A stretch of 64,000 bases of DNA, taken from Diplocarpon mali (taxonomy: Eukaryota > Ascomycota > Leotiomycetes > Helotiales > Drepanopezizaceae). Of this stretch, positions 33,221 to 44,244 are shown piece by piece (the stretch's first letter is position 1; each line of letters opens with the position of its first letter). The notes below the pieces were generated by a model. The model made no database searches. It was not told the DNA's origin and was given only the letters and a program-made list of their open reading frames with translations. The position numbers and the translations under genes were made by a program. The stretch lies in NCBI GenBank assembly GCA_024741835.1, contig JAENRP010000015.1, positions 228,652-292,651 on the forward strand, written 5' to 3'.

Positions 33221-36200
33221 ATGGACGAAGAGAAGAGCGCCATCGAGGCAGCCATCGCGCGCATAGAAGCCCCTCAGGCGGAGGGCCAGTCGCTGAAGAG
33301 CGCTGTTAACGCAATGGGGACGCGGGTTGGGGGCAAGGTGATTCCAAAGACCTGTGGCGGTGCTGGGGCCTGCAAGATCTTGATCTGCGACCACAAGTAC
33401 GCGACCAGTAAGAGCAGGGACGTGGTGGCACCGATGGAGTAAGTATATCTTCTTTCTCGTTGCTCTCCCTCTGTCTCTCTCTCCGCTTGACCTAGGTCCT
33501 GGATTGCCATGCTGATGTTTCAATCTCCTGCAGCGAGGATCCTCGATTGAGCCCAAAGCTCATCGAGTCACTTCTTCAGAAGTGCAAGGGCGACGGGTAC
33601 CCCATCACCGACTACTATCTCAGGGGAATGTACCAGCATGCCGGGTTCAGCGTCCTGGGGGCCATCAAGGCCATAAAGAACGATATCGACCGCCGTAAGT
33701 CTTCTCTCTCTCCTCTGCCATTGCCACTCCTCTGCCTCCTCCAAGCTTGGTTCAGAGACACGGGCAGAGATCAACGCGCAGCGAAGAACATACAGATTGA
33801 CAACTAAGCAGGAGAGCGGATCCTACACGAGTCTGGTCGTGTCAACGTGGCCCGAGAGAACGCAATGCGCGGCACCGAGCTGGACCTGGACGCAGGCTCA
33901 CCACCTCCCTCTCTCTCTCCCGCTTCCGCGCCCACCCAGACGTGCTGTCACGACGTCTCCTCTCCCTGCGAGCACACGCTCGCGGCTGCAGCCGCCGAGG
34001 CCGGAGCCAGCGCAGCTCCAGCGCCAGAAGTACGCGTCATCTCGCTCCCCTACTACCGCGACACTTTCCTCGTCCTGCTCGAGCACGAAGACGCGCTGAT
34101 TCGCGACGCGACTGCGAGCTGTACGAACGCTTCGCCGGCCGCCAACTCGTTCGCAGGAACCACGGCCAAGCGCACGTTGATGAGCCGCTTCCAGTCCCGG
34201 GAAGACAAGGAGCGTGGCTTGCAAGCATATGTCGAGGAGGGTAAGTGGCGCATTGCGAGAGCAGAGTACTGGAAGCAGAGCAAGGCCCAGAGGCTGAGCG
34301 AGGCTGAGCTTGAGACCCGTATGCAGGTCTGGGAGGAGGAGAACGGGGGTTACATGGAGCTGATGGGTGGCGGTTGGAGAAAACACAGCAGTGAGAAGGT
34401 TCTCGGTGATGTTACAGAGGAGGATGGGCTCAAGGCGGAGCATACTATCGAGGAGGTTGGTGAGAGCTCTGGTGCTCCGGCACCATCTCCATACCAGTGG
34501 GGAGACGACCTGTCGCTCGAAGACCCTGCTGCTGATGCTAAATGGGTAAGCGCCTCTTCCAGAGTGATCCCACGTGAAATTGGATCGGAATCTAACACAG
34601 AGTTGCAGGAGGGGCTTGGGAGGAGGGCCAAGGTGCCTGTCAAAAACAGCACCAAGGACCCCCTACCAAACCCCATGCGGGTGGATCTCATCCACGCCTA
34701 TTTGCTTGCCAACGGAGGTCCAGAAGAGCTCGTTCGCCAGAAGCAAGAAGCTTGTGATTTTGTCAAGGCTGATAGTACGTATATCCCCATCGGTCTCTAG
34801 CATAACAGCCCGCGACTGGGCCCATATTCACTTTGCATTTCACTTCGCCTTTCACTTGGCTTTCCACTTCGCCTTTCAGCAAGAAATGAAACAAAGCTAA
34901 CAGCCGCTAGTTGCCGGAAGAAGAATCGTTTGGAAAGAAGATCGTGAGGTTGCGTCTCGGGCGGATGAAGAAGCAGAGTTTACTAAACTTGCAAATCTCG
35001 CCGCCGACATTGAATCTCTCGGTCTCGACCTCGGCCCTACACGCCGCAGTTCTCCAACCTGGCCCGAGCTATTGGCAGAGATGGGCGACCCGGAGAATCC
35101 AGACCACGCCGAACTCATGAAGATCGAGGGTGTGTTCCCGAAGCCGAAACATGCTCGGGGCGTATGGCAGAGCGGATCCAGTACAAATCTCAACCCTGAT
35201 ATGGTGAGAGCCCCGCCGAAGGGAGAGGAGGCGAGAGAGTTGCCGCCCAAGACGTACATGGAGTATGAGAAACAGGCTGGAGCTGAATTTTTCAAGCTCA
35301 CTACGCCGGCCTGTACTCTGGCTGGGATCAAGTACGTGCATGAGCAAGATAAGCCTGTTTTGACATCAGGATCTGCTTCTGGTACTGGGCCTGTCGACAC
35401 CGCCGCTCAATTTGCTGCAGATGAACTCGCATTGAAAAGCGCTTTCAAAGTCAAGCAGGGAATTGCAGCAGACGTGCGCAAAGCCCGAAAAGCCAATCCT
35501 GAAGACCAGCGCGCCGCCGCCAGCCGCAAGAGCGCACGCGATCAGTACCTCAAAGAGTCGCTCTACACGCAAGACTTCACCCTCGAAAGCATTGATAGCG
35601 ACTCCCTCACTGAGCAGCAAAAGATTAGCCGACTGCGGATCCTCGCTGGGAAACTCGCCGCCGAGCACCGTGAGCTCAAGATGAAGAATGTCGAGCTCAA
35701 GGCCCGCATCCTCCAGAAGTTGCTGAGCACAGCCGAGGTCAAGATCGTGGGTGAGCCGGCGTACATCATGAGAACGGCGGCTAGGATAGCAGATCTGAAT
35801 CTGACGTTCGAGTTCACGGATGAGAACGGTGTCGCCAAGCTCGGCTGTGACAAGATGTACTACCTGATCGAGGATTTGAACCACAAGCTGGATTCTTTCA
35901 CGCACAAGATCCTGGATGAGTCGACCCGCAAGAGCGCCCTCGAGGCATGGAAGTCCGCCATGGGAAGCCTGTCGCTGAAGAAGATGTGCGAAGAAGCTAT
36001 TCTCATCAACAATCTACTGATGGTTGAGGATCTCGAGCAGATGGCCGACGTATGTACACATCCTTATTTTATTTCCAGTATTTCCGCAGATTTTGGATCC
36101 CAAGACATGATTGATCGATCCTAGGAAATGTTTCAGGGACCAAAATTTCGAGAAAAATATCATCTGCTTGGTTACTGAAGAAGCAAGGGCTAATTTTCTT

Positions 36201-37497
36201 ACAGTGGACATACGCTAGCGCCGGCATCCTCGACGGCATGATTGTGTTTTACAGCCGTGCCTGCTGCGACCCCCACGAGATCCAGCACCGACTAGCGAGC
36301 AAGAAGTTTCAGGCCGATATGAAGGAATTCCTGCTTCTTTGCCACAAAATCGCTGAGTTGCCTGATGACTTGTCTCCAGCTGGCGTTGCGAAGGCGAAGG
36401 ATGAATTCGGATCGCAGGATGAAGAGAACATGGAAGAGTACTTCGTCCATCGTATACGCGATATTACGAAATGCCACTGCCCCGAAGACGTCCTGGACCC
36501 CGAGAACGCCGCTCTGTACGACGAGCTCTTGGAGATGGCCCGTGACTTTGACAGCGTCGTCTTCCCCTACGTCGCCGCGCCTGAGGACCCCTTCGACGCC
36601 TTCAAGCGCGTAGTCAACATCCTCTACTCCGGAAACAGCACCCCCAAGACACAAGACCAGATCGAGGAGGTTCGTGCTCTGCTCGCTAGTCAGAACGTGC
36701 CGACCAAGCTCGCGCTGCTGGGTCTAATGGACGAGCATCTCGACGGGGTTGCGGACGACAACTCGCAGATGCGTGCATTGGCACGTGCGTCGCTCCGCAA
36801 GGACTTCGAGCTCCTGTTCAAGTACTACCTCGTCAACCGCCCGGACATCGCGCAAGGTTCTGGGGTCGTGTTCCTGGAAGGTGTTACCGGCATACGATAC
36901 CAGGACTTGTCGACGGGACAGGCGCTGAGATCGGTGCAGCAGCTTGACGGCGCCAAGATCTGGGAATGGCTGCTTGTATTCCAGTTTGCGCGCTCGCGAA
37001 TCGAGACTGAGTGGGAGGAGGCCATGGGAGCCGAGAACCTGGCGCTACCGAAGGGATGGAAGGAAGAGCTTGCAGAGATCAAGAAGCAGATCGCTGACAC
37101 TGCTCCCAGTGACCAGAGCTTGACGGGTGAGCAGTGCCTGGGCAAGTTGATTGGCATCGATCCTATCAAGGGCAAGCCAGACGACAAGAAGGCGTTGAAG
37201 GAGACTATGAAGAACCTCGGCCTCGAAACTACGGCTGGCGCCCCCCCGACCGACGTCCCTGCGCACTATGCTACGATGGAGGACGTTGTCGAGTATGGCG
37301 GGGAAGAGAAGCGCGTCCTGGCTGAGCTGGAGGCCGGTGAGGCTGCCCCAGGTCTCGAAGAGGCTCCGCTCATGTCCGAGAGGGCTAGAGGCAAGCTCCC
37401 AGCCATCTCAGAGGAAGAGAGTACCGAGCCCTTCAAGAAGAAGAAGAAGATGCCGAGAAAGAAGGCTGCTGCGGGTGCTTCAAAGGGCCGCCGCTGA
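33221..37497 (+). CDS. Large hypothetical protein, 1236-1257 aa
   Basis: Not recognised. Exons 33221-33438, 33534-33694, 33812-34774, 34911-36049 and 36205-37497 join without breaking frame (phases 2, 1, 1, 0) to 1257 aa. A 63-nt piece, 34546-34608, has full intron signals (GTAAGC, CTAAC, CAG) but is also open; if spliced the protein is 1236 aa. No signal peptide or membrane helix. The N-terminal ~130 residues contain TCGGAGACKILICDHK and YYLRGMYQHAGFSVLGAIKA. A variable Ala/Ser-rich linker follows. A charged heptad-like helix (KISRLRILAGKLAAEHRELK onward, about residue 690) suggests a coiled coil. The C-terminal 400 residues are helical and end in a basic tail, KKKKKMPRKKAAAGASKGRR, likely a nuclear localisation signal. 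It could be nuclear; role unknown. Confidence 0.75.
34829..34876 (+). repeat. Four 12-bp repeats inside an intron
   Basis: CACTTYGCCTTT-type units at 34829, 34841, 34853 and 34865 fill the pyrimidine-rich part of the intron 34775-34910. Using the CAG just after the repeat (34877-34879) as acceptor would shift the frame, so the real acceptor is the TAG at 34910. Confidence 0.8.
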
Positions 37498-40400
37498 CCT
37501 CCTTTACTTTCACGGCCTTACACCTCCCATCTTGCTTTAGGCCGTCTTCTCTAACGCGGATTGGAAAGTAGTGGTTCTCCAGGAAGAAATGTCGTATTGA
37601 AAGGCTGTGCCATTTGGAGGGGAGAGTCTCTGGTTTTGGGTGTGGAGTAGGATGCAAGTGCTGCATTATGTCCGACATATCCCACGCTGAATTCATACTA
37701 CAGTGAGAGGCATTACCATTAATTAGTATTCGATGCAATGCAATGGACACAGTCTTCTCGATCTTTCTTCTTGATTTGCTATGGTTGCGTGTAATGTCTC
37801 GTGCCGTACTACATATGAAGTCTGCTGGGTAGATCGAGCGGGTGCCTGCTGAATAGTTATAAGGCTGGTTAGGATTTACTAGACAGCCTCGCGGTCGAGC
37901 AGCTACTGCCGAGGCCGAGGCAGCCGATGAGAAGCGCAACGTCACGTCAGCCATGACTCGGTGTCGGAACGTGCTGGCGGAAAGTAGTAACTCCGAGTGC
38001 CTCTGTTGTTTTTCCTACGGGGACCAGGCTGGGGAGGCTCTACGGTCTACCAGCCGGTAATGCGATATATCTTGTGAAAAGACGAGGAGTAGTGTTAACT
38101 TGAACATCGGAGCTGAGGTTTGACACCGTGTACCGCGATCCATCTTTACTACGTCGACCTGAAGATGTGCCTCGAGTCTGCCTTATGGTTGTCTGTGCCC
38201 AGCCATCCTCGATTGCATCTCAAAGAAGAGCCCTCCCGATTTTCTCGAAACTCCCTTACCAGCTAGTAAGCCCCATCTGCGATTGTCTGCCTCTTCGAAC
38301 ATCAGCACTCCGAGGCAGCATTCTACTCACCGAAGACGCCTCCCTCCCCTCAACCGCCGGGCGTCTACTTCCGCCTCAGAGGTATGCAGTATCAGCCTGA
38401 TACAGCGCGTGCAAACAGATAGGAGCATAGGTACACATGTTAGTTGATCATACATGACATGATATGTCTGGCTTTGCTTTCCCGAGCACACGGCATACCA
38501 CATCATACCCGCGCCTTGCGCATACCTCTCTCTCTCTCCGAATCACCCATCCCGAGCCTAGTTTCGTTTCCAATCCCCCTCCTTTCATGCTTGCTCACTT
38601 CTCCCCGCCAGTGCCACGCAGCATGAGGTATCGATTTCTCGAATAAAACACCCGCTTCACAGCCTCGGCGGGGGGAGTCCGTACCATCTGCTCATATTCT
38701 GTGGATGTGGAGATCTGGCCTTGTACCGTGAGAAGAATATGTTGATTGGGAATACGGCTGTGGTTTTGCAAACTGCCGTGTTAGGTTGGCATCGGGGGAG
38801 GAGGAGAGGGAGATGCAAGGTGGAGGTGGAGGCTGAGCCGAACAGTTGCAGTTCCAACTCGGCCTCGCTTACTGTTGCGCTTACTATTGTTTGTTTCACG
38901 GCTTTCGCCTGTGCCGACGAAGTACCGACGGTTGGACAGGTGTGAATTCTAGTCATGAAAAGTAGGGGCGGGGAGATCTTTTGGCCGAGTACCCGTACTC
39001 TGGACCGAGTGCCTTGGGCCGAGTAGAGCATACAGGTAAGCACATCGCTACGCTTGTTTACGGCCGCTTACGATCTTGGCGACTGGGTGTCTGAGTTGTT
39101 GTACGCTCTACCATCTGCTATGCTGCCCATGCCCCTCTTCTTGTGGTATATCTCTAGAGGTGCAGCGGGTATGTACCGTGAACTTGCCTTATCTCCTACT
39201 ACTGGACGGAGTTGAGTGGTGCGGCATCCATATTATAATCCTCTTTTCCTTTTTTTTCCCCTCAAAGAAATAGTATAATTTATAAAAAGCAAACATGCCA
39301 TGCAAATGTAGATAAGAGTGTATACATCGTATCCATCACTCGCACTCGGTGATTGCGATGGAGTCGACCGAGAGAGCCAGAGAGAGGAATGTACGTCATG
39401 CTGCGTCGGAGGGGGCTATTGAAGATACGGGGTGGCTGGGGTTCTCCTAGTTCAATATACCACGATATCCTCGTAGCCTCTGCGCGATTCTCACGCAATG
39501 AAAGAAAAGACTCTGATACGAGGATGGATACCGGCTGCTTTTCCAACCAGCTATCGGTTTGTGCTGTGGAATGATTGAGGCTCATGTTGGCGTGCTTGGG
39601 ATCATTATGTGTTGGTACGCAGATTCCTGTGCAAGAGGCAAGCTGCCCTCGTTCCTGGGGTCATCCCACACAGCTGTACCATATGCGATATAAGGGGTTT
39701 CGTATGTATTTCGGACGGCTGTTCAGCCGGAGGACTTCGGAAGGATATCCATATGCGGCTAGGAGGGACTATAGGAGGGAGGACATTCATAGGTATAAAG
39801 GTACTATCTCGGTTATATAGAGATAGAGAGACATTACAATAGATTCTTTTTAACAACAAGTACTTAACTATATTCACGTGAATATCGATTACCGGTATAG
39901 AACCTACATTATGACTTATGAGAATGAAAGGCTTCTGGCTGCAGGGTAAGCAGGTTTGGAGATATACGAGAAGGGAGGTTATAAGAGAGGTATTATAGGT
40001 CTAGAAGAGAGGATAGATTGAGCCTTTTATCTGCAACGTCGGTATACCGTATACGACGTCGATATACGAAGTATGTATCACATGCGAACTCTTATATTTG
40101 GCTCCATCTCCCGCCATCTTGGGTTTTTGGCAACGATCAGCAAGTTGGGTATTGTAAACACGCCTTTTGCAGGCTAACCCTCGGCCTATGGAGGTACCTC
40201 ACTTTATGCCGCTTGCAGGAATATCTTCAACTCGCCTCCCTTCTCAAGTGACTGCTCACCTTTGCGTTGTCCCCTACCTTGCAAGATACGAGTGACAAAA
40301 GAAAAGAACAACATTCACAACAACAACAATCCTCCGCCCCACGATCATAGACTTGACTTATTGTGCCCCCTCCTTACGTCTTACCTCGACTCTTGCCTCG

Positions 40401-40959
40401 AGACTAGTACAGTGCATTGCAGTCCAGCTGCTCTTCGCACGAGGCGTCACCGTCTGACGCATCTCCCCGCCCTCCGGGAAAGGCAATTCACATCACATGC
40501 AGCACCACTCCGAGTCTCCGCCTCCAATCAACAGCAAAACATACACACAGCTCACCGAGGACTGGCTGCTTTGTCATTATCCTATCGTGACTTGGCATAA
40601 GAGAGACAAGGTAAGGCTGGACAATCGAGCAGAGTTCCAGTACAGTACCAAGTACAGTAATCTGATTACTCGGAATCTACGATACCCCCCAGCATCACGG
40701 GGCTGTTCGGCATCCTGAGGGGCAACGAAAGCTGTGCGACTCTCGACTCTTCCGCCTTGCGAATCCCTCTCCCGCATACAATACAAGACCAACACCAAGA
40801 CCCCCTCCATCCACCTCTACCCGCCAGCGCAACTCATGCCAACCTAACCCAACCTCGCGCCTCTCTTCTTCTTCTACCTACACCTCACCAGCTCGACCAC
40901 AAAATACGACGATATCTAAATTGCGGGCATACCATAAAACAAGACAAGAGCACCTCGCC
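37498..40959. other. Intergenic stretch, 3.5 kb, no supported gene
   Basis: Short open frames without motifs. 39.8-40.05 kb is AT-rich with many TATA-like runs. The right end (40.3-40.95 kb), CA-rich with CAACAACAACAA and pyrimidine-rich stretches, looks like promoter and leader of the DUF3824 gene. Confidence 0.5.
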
Positions 40960-43900
40960 ATGCCCGAGGTAACCAGAGTGACGCGCTCATACCGCGAGGG
41001 CCGCGATGGCTACGACAGCGACGACGACACAGTGGTCAGCCGCTCACGAGCAGGCGATGGCTCATACCGTACCGTCCAGCGATACCGCGTCACTCCCAGC
41101 CGCACCGAGGAGATCGAGGTTGACCGACGCTCGACGACGAGACTCGACGCCCCACGCGCAGAGCGCATCGAGATCGACCGCCGCGAGCGTCTCGTCGAGC
41201 CCGAGCGGCCCCGCAGCTCCATCGACCCCCGCCCGCGCAACACCTTCACCGAGCGCTACATCGAGCGTGAGCCGCTTTACGAGCCGGAGCGCGAGCACGA
41301 GAGGGAGCGCACCCGGACGGTGGTCTACGAGCGGGACCGACGGGAGTCGGAACGCGGTACTTGGGACTGGGGTCCGGCCAGGCCATGGGAGTCGGAACGG
41401 GACGTGAGGGAGACGGATCTGGTCAGGGTGGAGAAGCGCACCGCGGAGCGCAGAGAGGACCCGTATGAATTGGAGAGATACCAGAGGGAGACCGAGTACT
41501 ACGATCGCCCGGATCCTCCCCCACAGCCGATCATCATCCGCCAGAGGGTACCGGAGCCCCAGCAGATTATTGTCCAGGAGGCTCCGGCTCCAGCGCCGAT
41601 CGTCCTGTCTCCCCGCGAAGAACAAGTTCAGATCGTGCGACAAGAAGTCACAAAGGAGGTTACCAAGCCCCCAGAGCCAAGACGAACAGAAGATGAGTAC
41701 TATTATCGAAAGGACGTGCGAGAAGTTGGTCCGGCCCGACGAAGTGAGGAGGAACTTGCCATCACCAAGTACGACCGCAGAGATGTCCGGCCCCGCGACT
41801 CGCTCAGCGATAGAAGCTACAGTGAGGGCGAGGAGTACGTGATGAAGAAGAAGATCGTGCGACAGCGCAGCAGGAGCGGAAGTCCGCACCATAAGCGGCA
41901 TCTGGCCGAGGGTGCGTTGGCTGGTGCTGGGGCCGCAGCTCTCCTGGCAAATCATCGCAGAAAGACCGGAGAGGGGGGTGGACATGGCAAGAGAAACATG
42001 GTTGGAGGCGCTGCACTCGGGGCTATTGGCGCAGAAGTCCTCACGAGGGCACGGAGTCGGTACAGGGAGTACGATCGAAGCCGTTCACGCTCGAGGTCAA
42101 GCAGCCGACATTCTCACCGCAAAATCAAGACTGCTCTCGGCCTTGCTGCGGCGGGTTTGGCTGCTGCTGCCGCCACCAAGTATGTCTCCAACCGCAAGGC
42201 TGATAGGGAGGAATATGGCCGAGGCCGTAGCCGAACCAGGAGCGTCTCGAGACGTCGTGGCTCCGGCTATGGTTATGATTCCTACGATGATGAGCGCACA
42301 AGCCGGAGCCGTAGTAAGCACGCCGATCCGAAACACCGAGCGGCGAGCATTGCCAAAGCAGGCGCTGCCACGGCCGCAGTCGCAGGCGTGGTCGAGCATT
42401 TCCGCAACAAATCTCGCAAGCGGAGTGGATCGAGGTCAAAGTCACGCATACGCACCGGTGCCGAGATTGCTGGTGCAGGGTTGGCGGGAGCCGCAGTCGC
42501 AGGGCTCTACGAGAACCACAAGGCAAAGGATGACCGTGAGGCAGAGGCTGAAGACGAGAGGAGATCGCGGAGGAGAAGCAGGTCGAGAGCCAGATCTATA
42601 GGCGCGTATTCTGATCCTGGTGTTGACCCAGAACTAGGAATGGTGCAGTACGGTGCTGAGCCCGTGTACACCCACCACCAGACCACGACGTACCAGCGAG
42701 GCTTCGAGGACCCTGCGGCAGCTGCGTATGGCGCTGCGCGAAGCCGGTCTCGTCGTCGTCGCTCCTCTAGTTCACGGAGCCGCAGACGATCCCGCTCGCG
42801 AAGTCGCTCGGTTGCCAAGGTTGCCGCTGGTACAGCAGCAGCGGCCATCGGCATAAACAAGTACAAGAAGAAAAAGGAGAGGAAGGAGGCAGAACGGGAG
42901 AGGGAGCGCAGACGTGAGGACCCCCAGCACTCAAGATCTCGTTCCCGATCATCGTCCATAAGGACCAGAATCACAAGACGCTTGTCGAACCTGATTCCGA
43001 AATGACGGCGCTTGCTTTTTCCAATGACACATCCTCTGAGTACAACTAACCCACGCACCAGGATACGAAGAAGAAGAGCCCCCTGGAAACTACTACGCGC
43101 GCGACTATCAAGATGACTACTCTCCCTCGCCTCCTCACGCCACAGGCGGATCATACTATCCACAAAGCAACGCCTTTCCACCACCCCCTCAACCTGGCTT
43201 CACTCAACATACCACGACATCCACAACTCATGTCCACAGCGAGGGGATCCCACCCTACAATCCAGCAGACTATGCCCACCAGCCTCCGTACTCGGGTCAT
43301 TACGGTGACAACGGCCATTATGGTGACAATGTGAGTGCATATAATAACTCTCATGATCATCATCATTCTGTTGCCACTGGCACTGGCACTGTCGAAATGC
43401 CTTATTTCCCTCCGCCCCCTATAGCTCCATTTGACGAGCAATTCACACAAGATTCGCTCGCGGATGCTGGTGCGTCTGCTTTATATGTGATGGTATCTTG
43501 AACTTGCACTAACACCTGGTCCCAGACGGTCTAAAACATCCTTATGCCCCCCTTTCTGCCTCTCCCTTCTCAGCGCCAACCCGCAAACGCAACCCATCGC
43601 CTTTTCGCCCCTCAAACCCAAACGCAAGTAAATCAGTTGTGTTCGCCCCCCTCTCCCCAAGATCTTCCCGCAGCCTAGCACACATCCGCGAAAACGCGTC
43701 AGAAACACACACTCACCCCGTTTCCCACGCCGACCAGTCCCCCTCTTCGTCTACTTCCGGTTCCGAAACAGCACTTGCCCGTACATCACACCCCCAAGCC
43801 CGTACCCGCGACAGAGTAGAGCTTTCCCCTTCCGATAGCAGCAGGAGGAGATGCCGCCGTCGTAGACGCAACTCAGACACGACATCTGATCGCCCCACCC

Positions 43901-44244
43901 AAGCCTTGAAACATCGCCATCGTCCTGAACGCAAGCATCACTCGCGCTCTCCTTCTCCATCTTCGGCATCCTCTGAAGTGGAGGTGTTGCCTGACCGATT
44001 CGACCGCGACGGGCGCCCACTCGACAAGTACGGCAACGCGTACCGCTCTAGAACAAAAGAGAATGGCCTGGCAGGTTTGATTGGTGAATTTGGGGAGGGA
44101 GGAGGTCAGCGGGAGATGGTGGAGAAGCTCGTAGGTGGTTTTGGAGAGGTTATGGAGGGCAGGAAGACCTGGAAGGAGATGCTGAGAGGGTTTGTCGAGG
44201 AGGGTGGTGAGGAACGAGGCCCGAGTCGGAAGAGGGACCGATGA
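40960..44244 (+). CDS. DUF3824-type RS-rich protein
   Basis: Exons 40960-42913, 43062-43469 and 43526-44244 (introns 148 and 56 nt, both phase 1) give 1026 aa. The N-terminal third is highly charged, with Arg/Glu/Tyr runs (YEREPLYEPEREHERE-like). The middle is a series of Gly/Ala-rich hydrophobic segments (LAEGALAGAGAAALLANHRR, GGAALGAIGAEVLTRARSR, KTALGLAAAGLAAAAATKYV, KAGAATAAVAGVVEHF, GAEIAGAGLAGAAVAGLYE, AKVAAGTAAAAIGINKYKK) separated by Ser/Arg-rich linkers. A Pro/Tyr/Gly-rich region (PPPPQPGFTQ, HYGDNGHYGDN) follows. This layout is that of fungal DUF3824 proteins, whose function is not established. The C-terminus has another RS-rich part and a helical end. The first exon has an apparent stop 92 nt beyond the chosen donor; splicing at GTGAGG joins to the typical tail. 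Confidence 0.85.

Noticed and set aside
41062..41985. 307-codon minus-strand frame inside the DUF3824 gene
   Set aside because: Shadow of Arg/Ser/Glu-rich codons on the other strand; no motifs.
42986..43005. End of the DUF3824 gene at the TGA at 43003
   Set aside because: Splicing at GTGAGG (42914) to 43062 joins two further exons with the family-typical Pro/Tyr-rich tail in phase.
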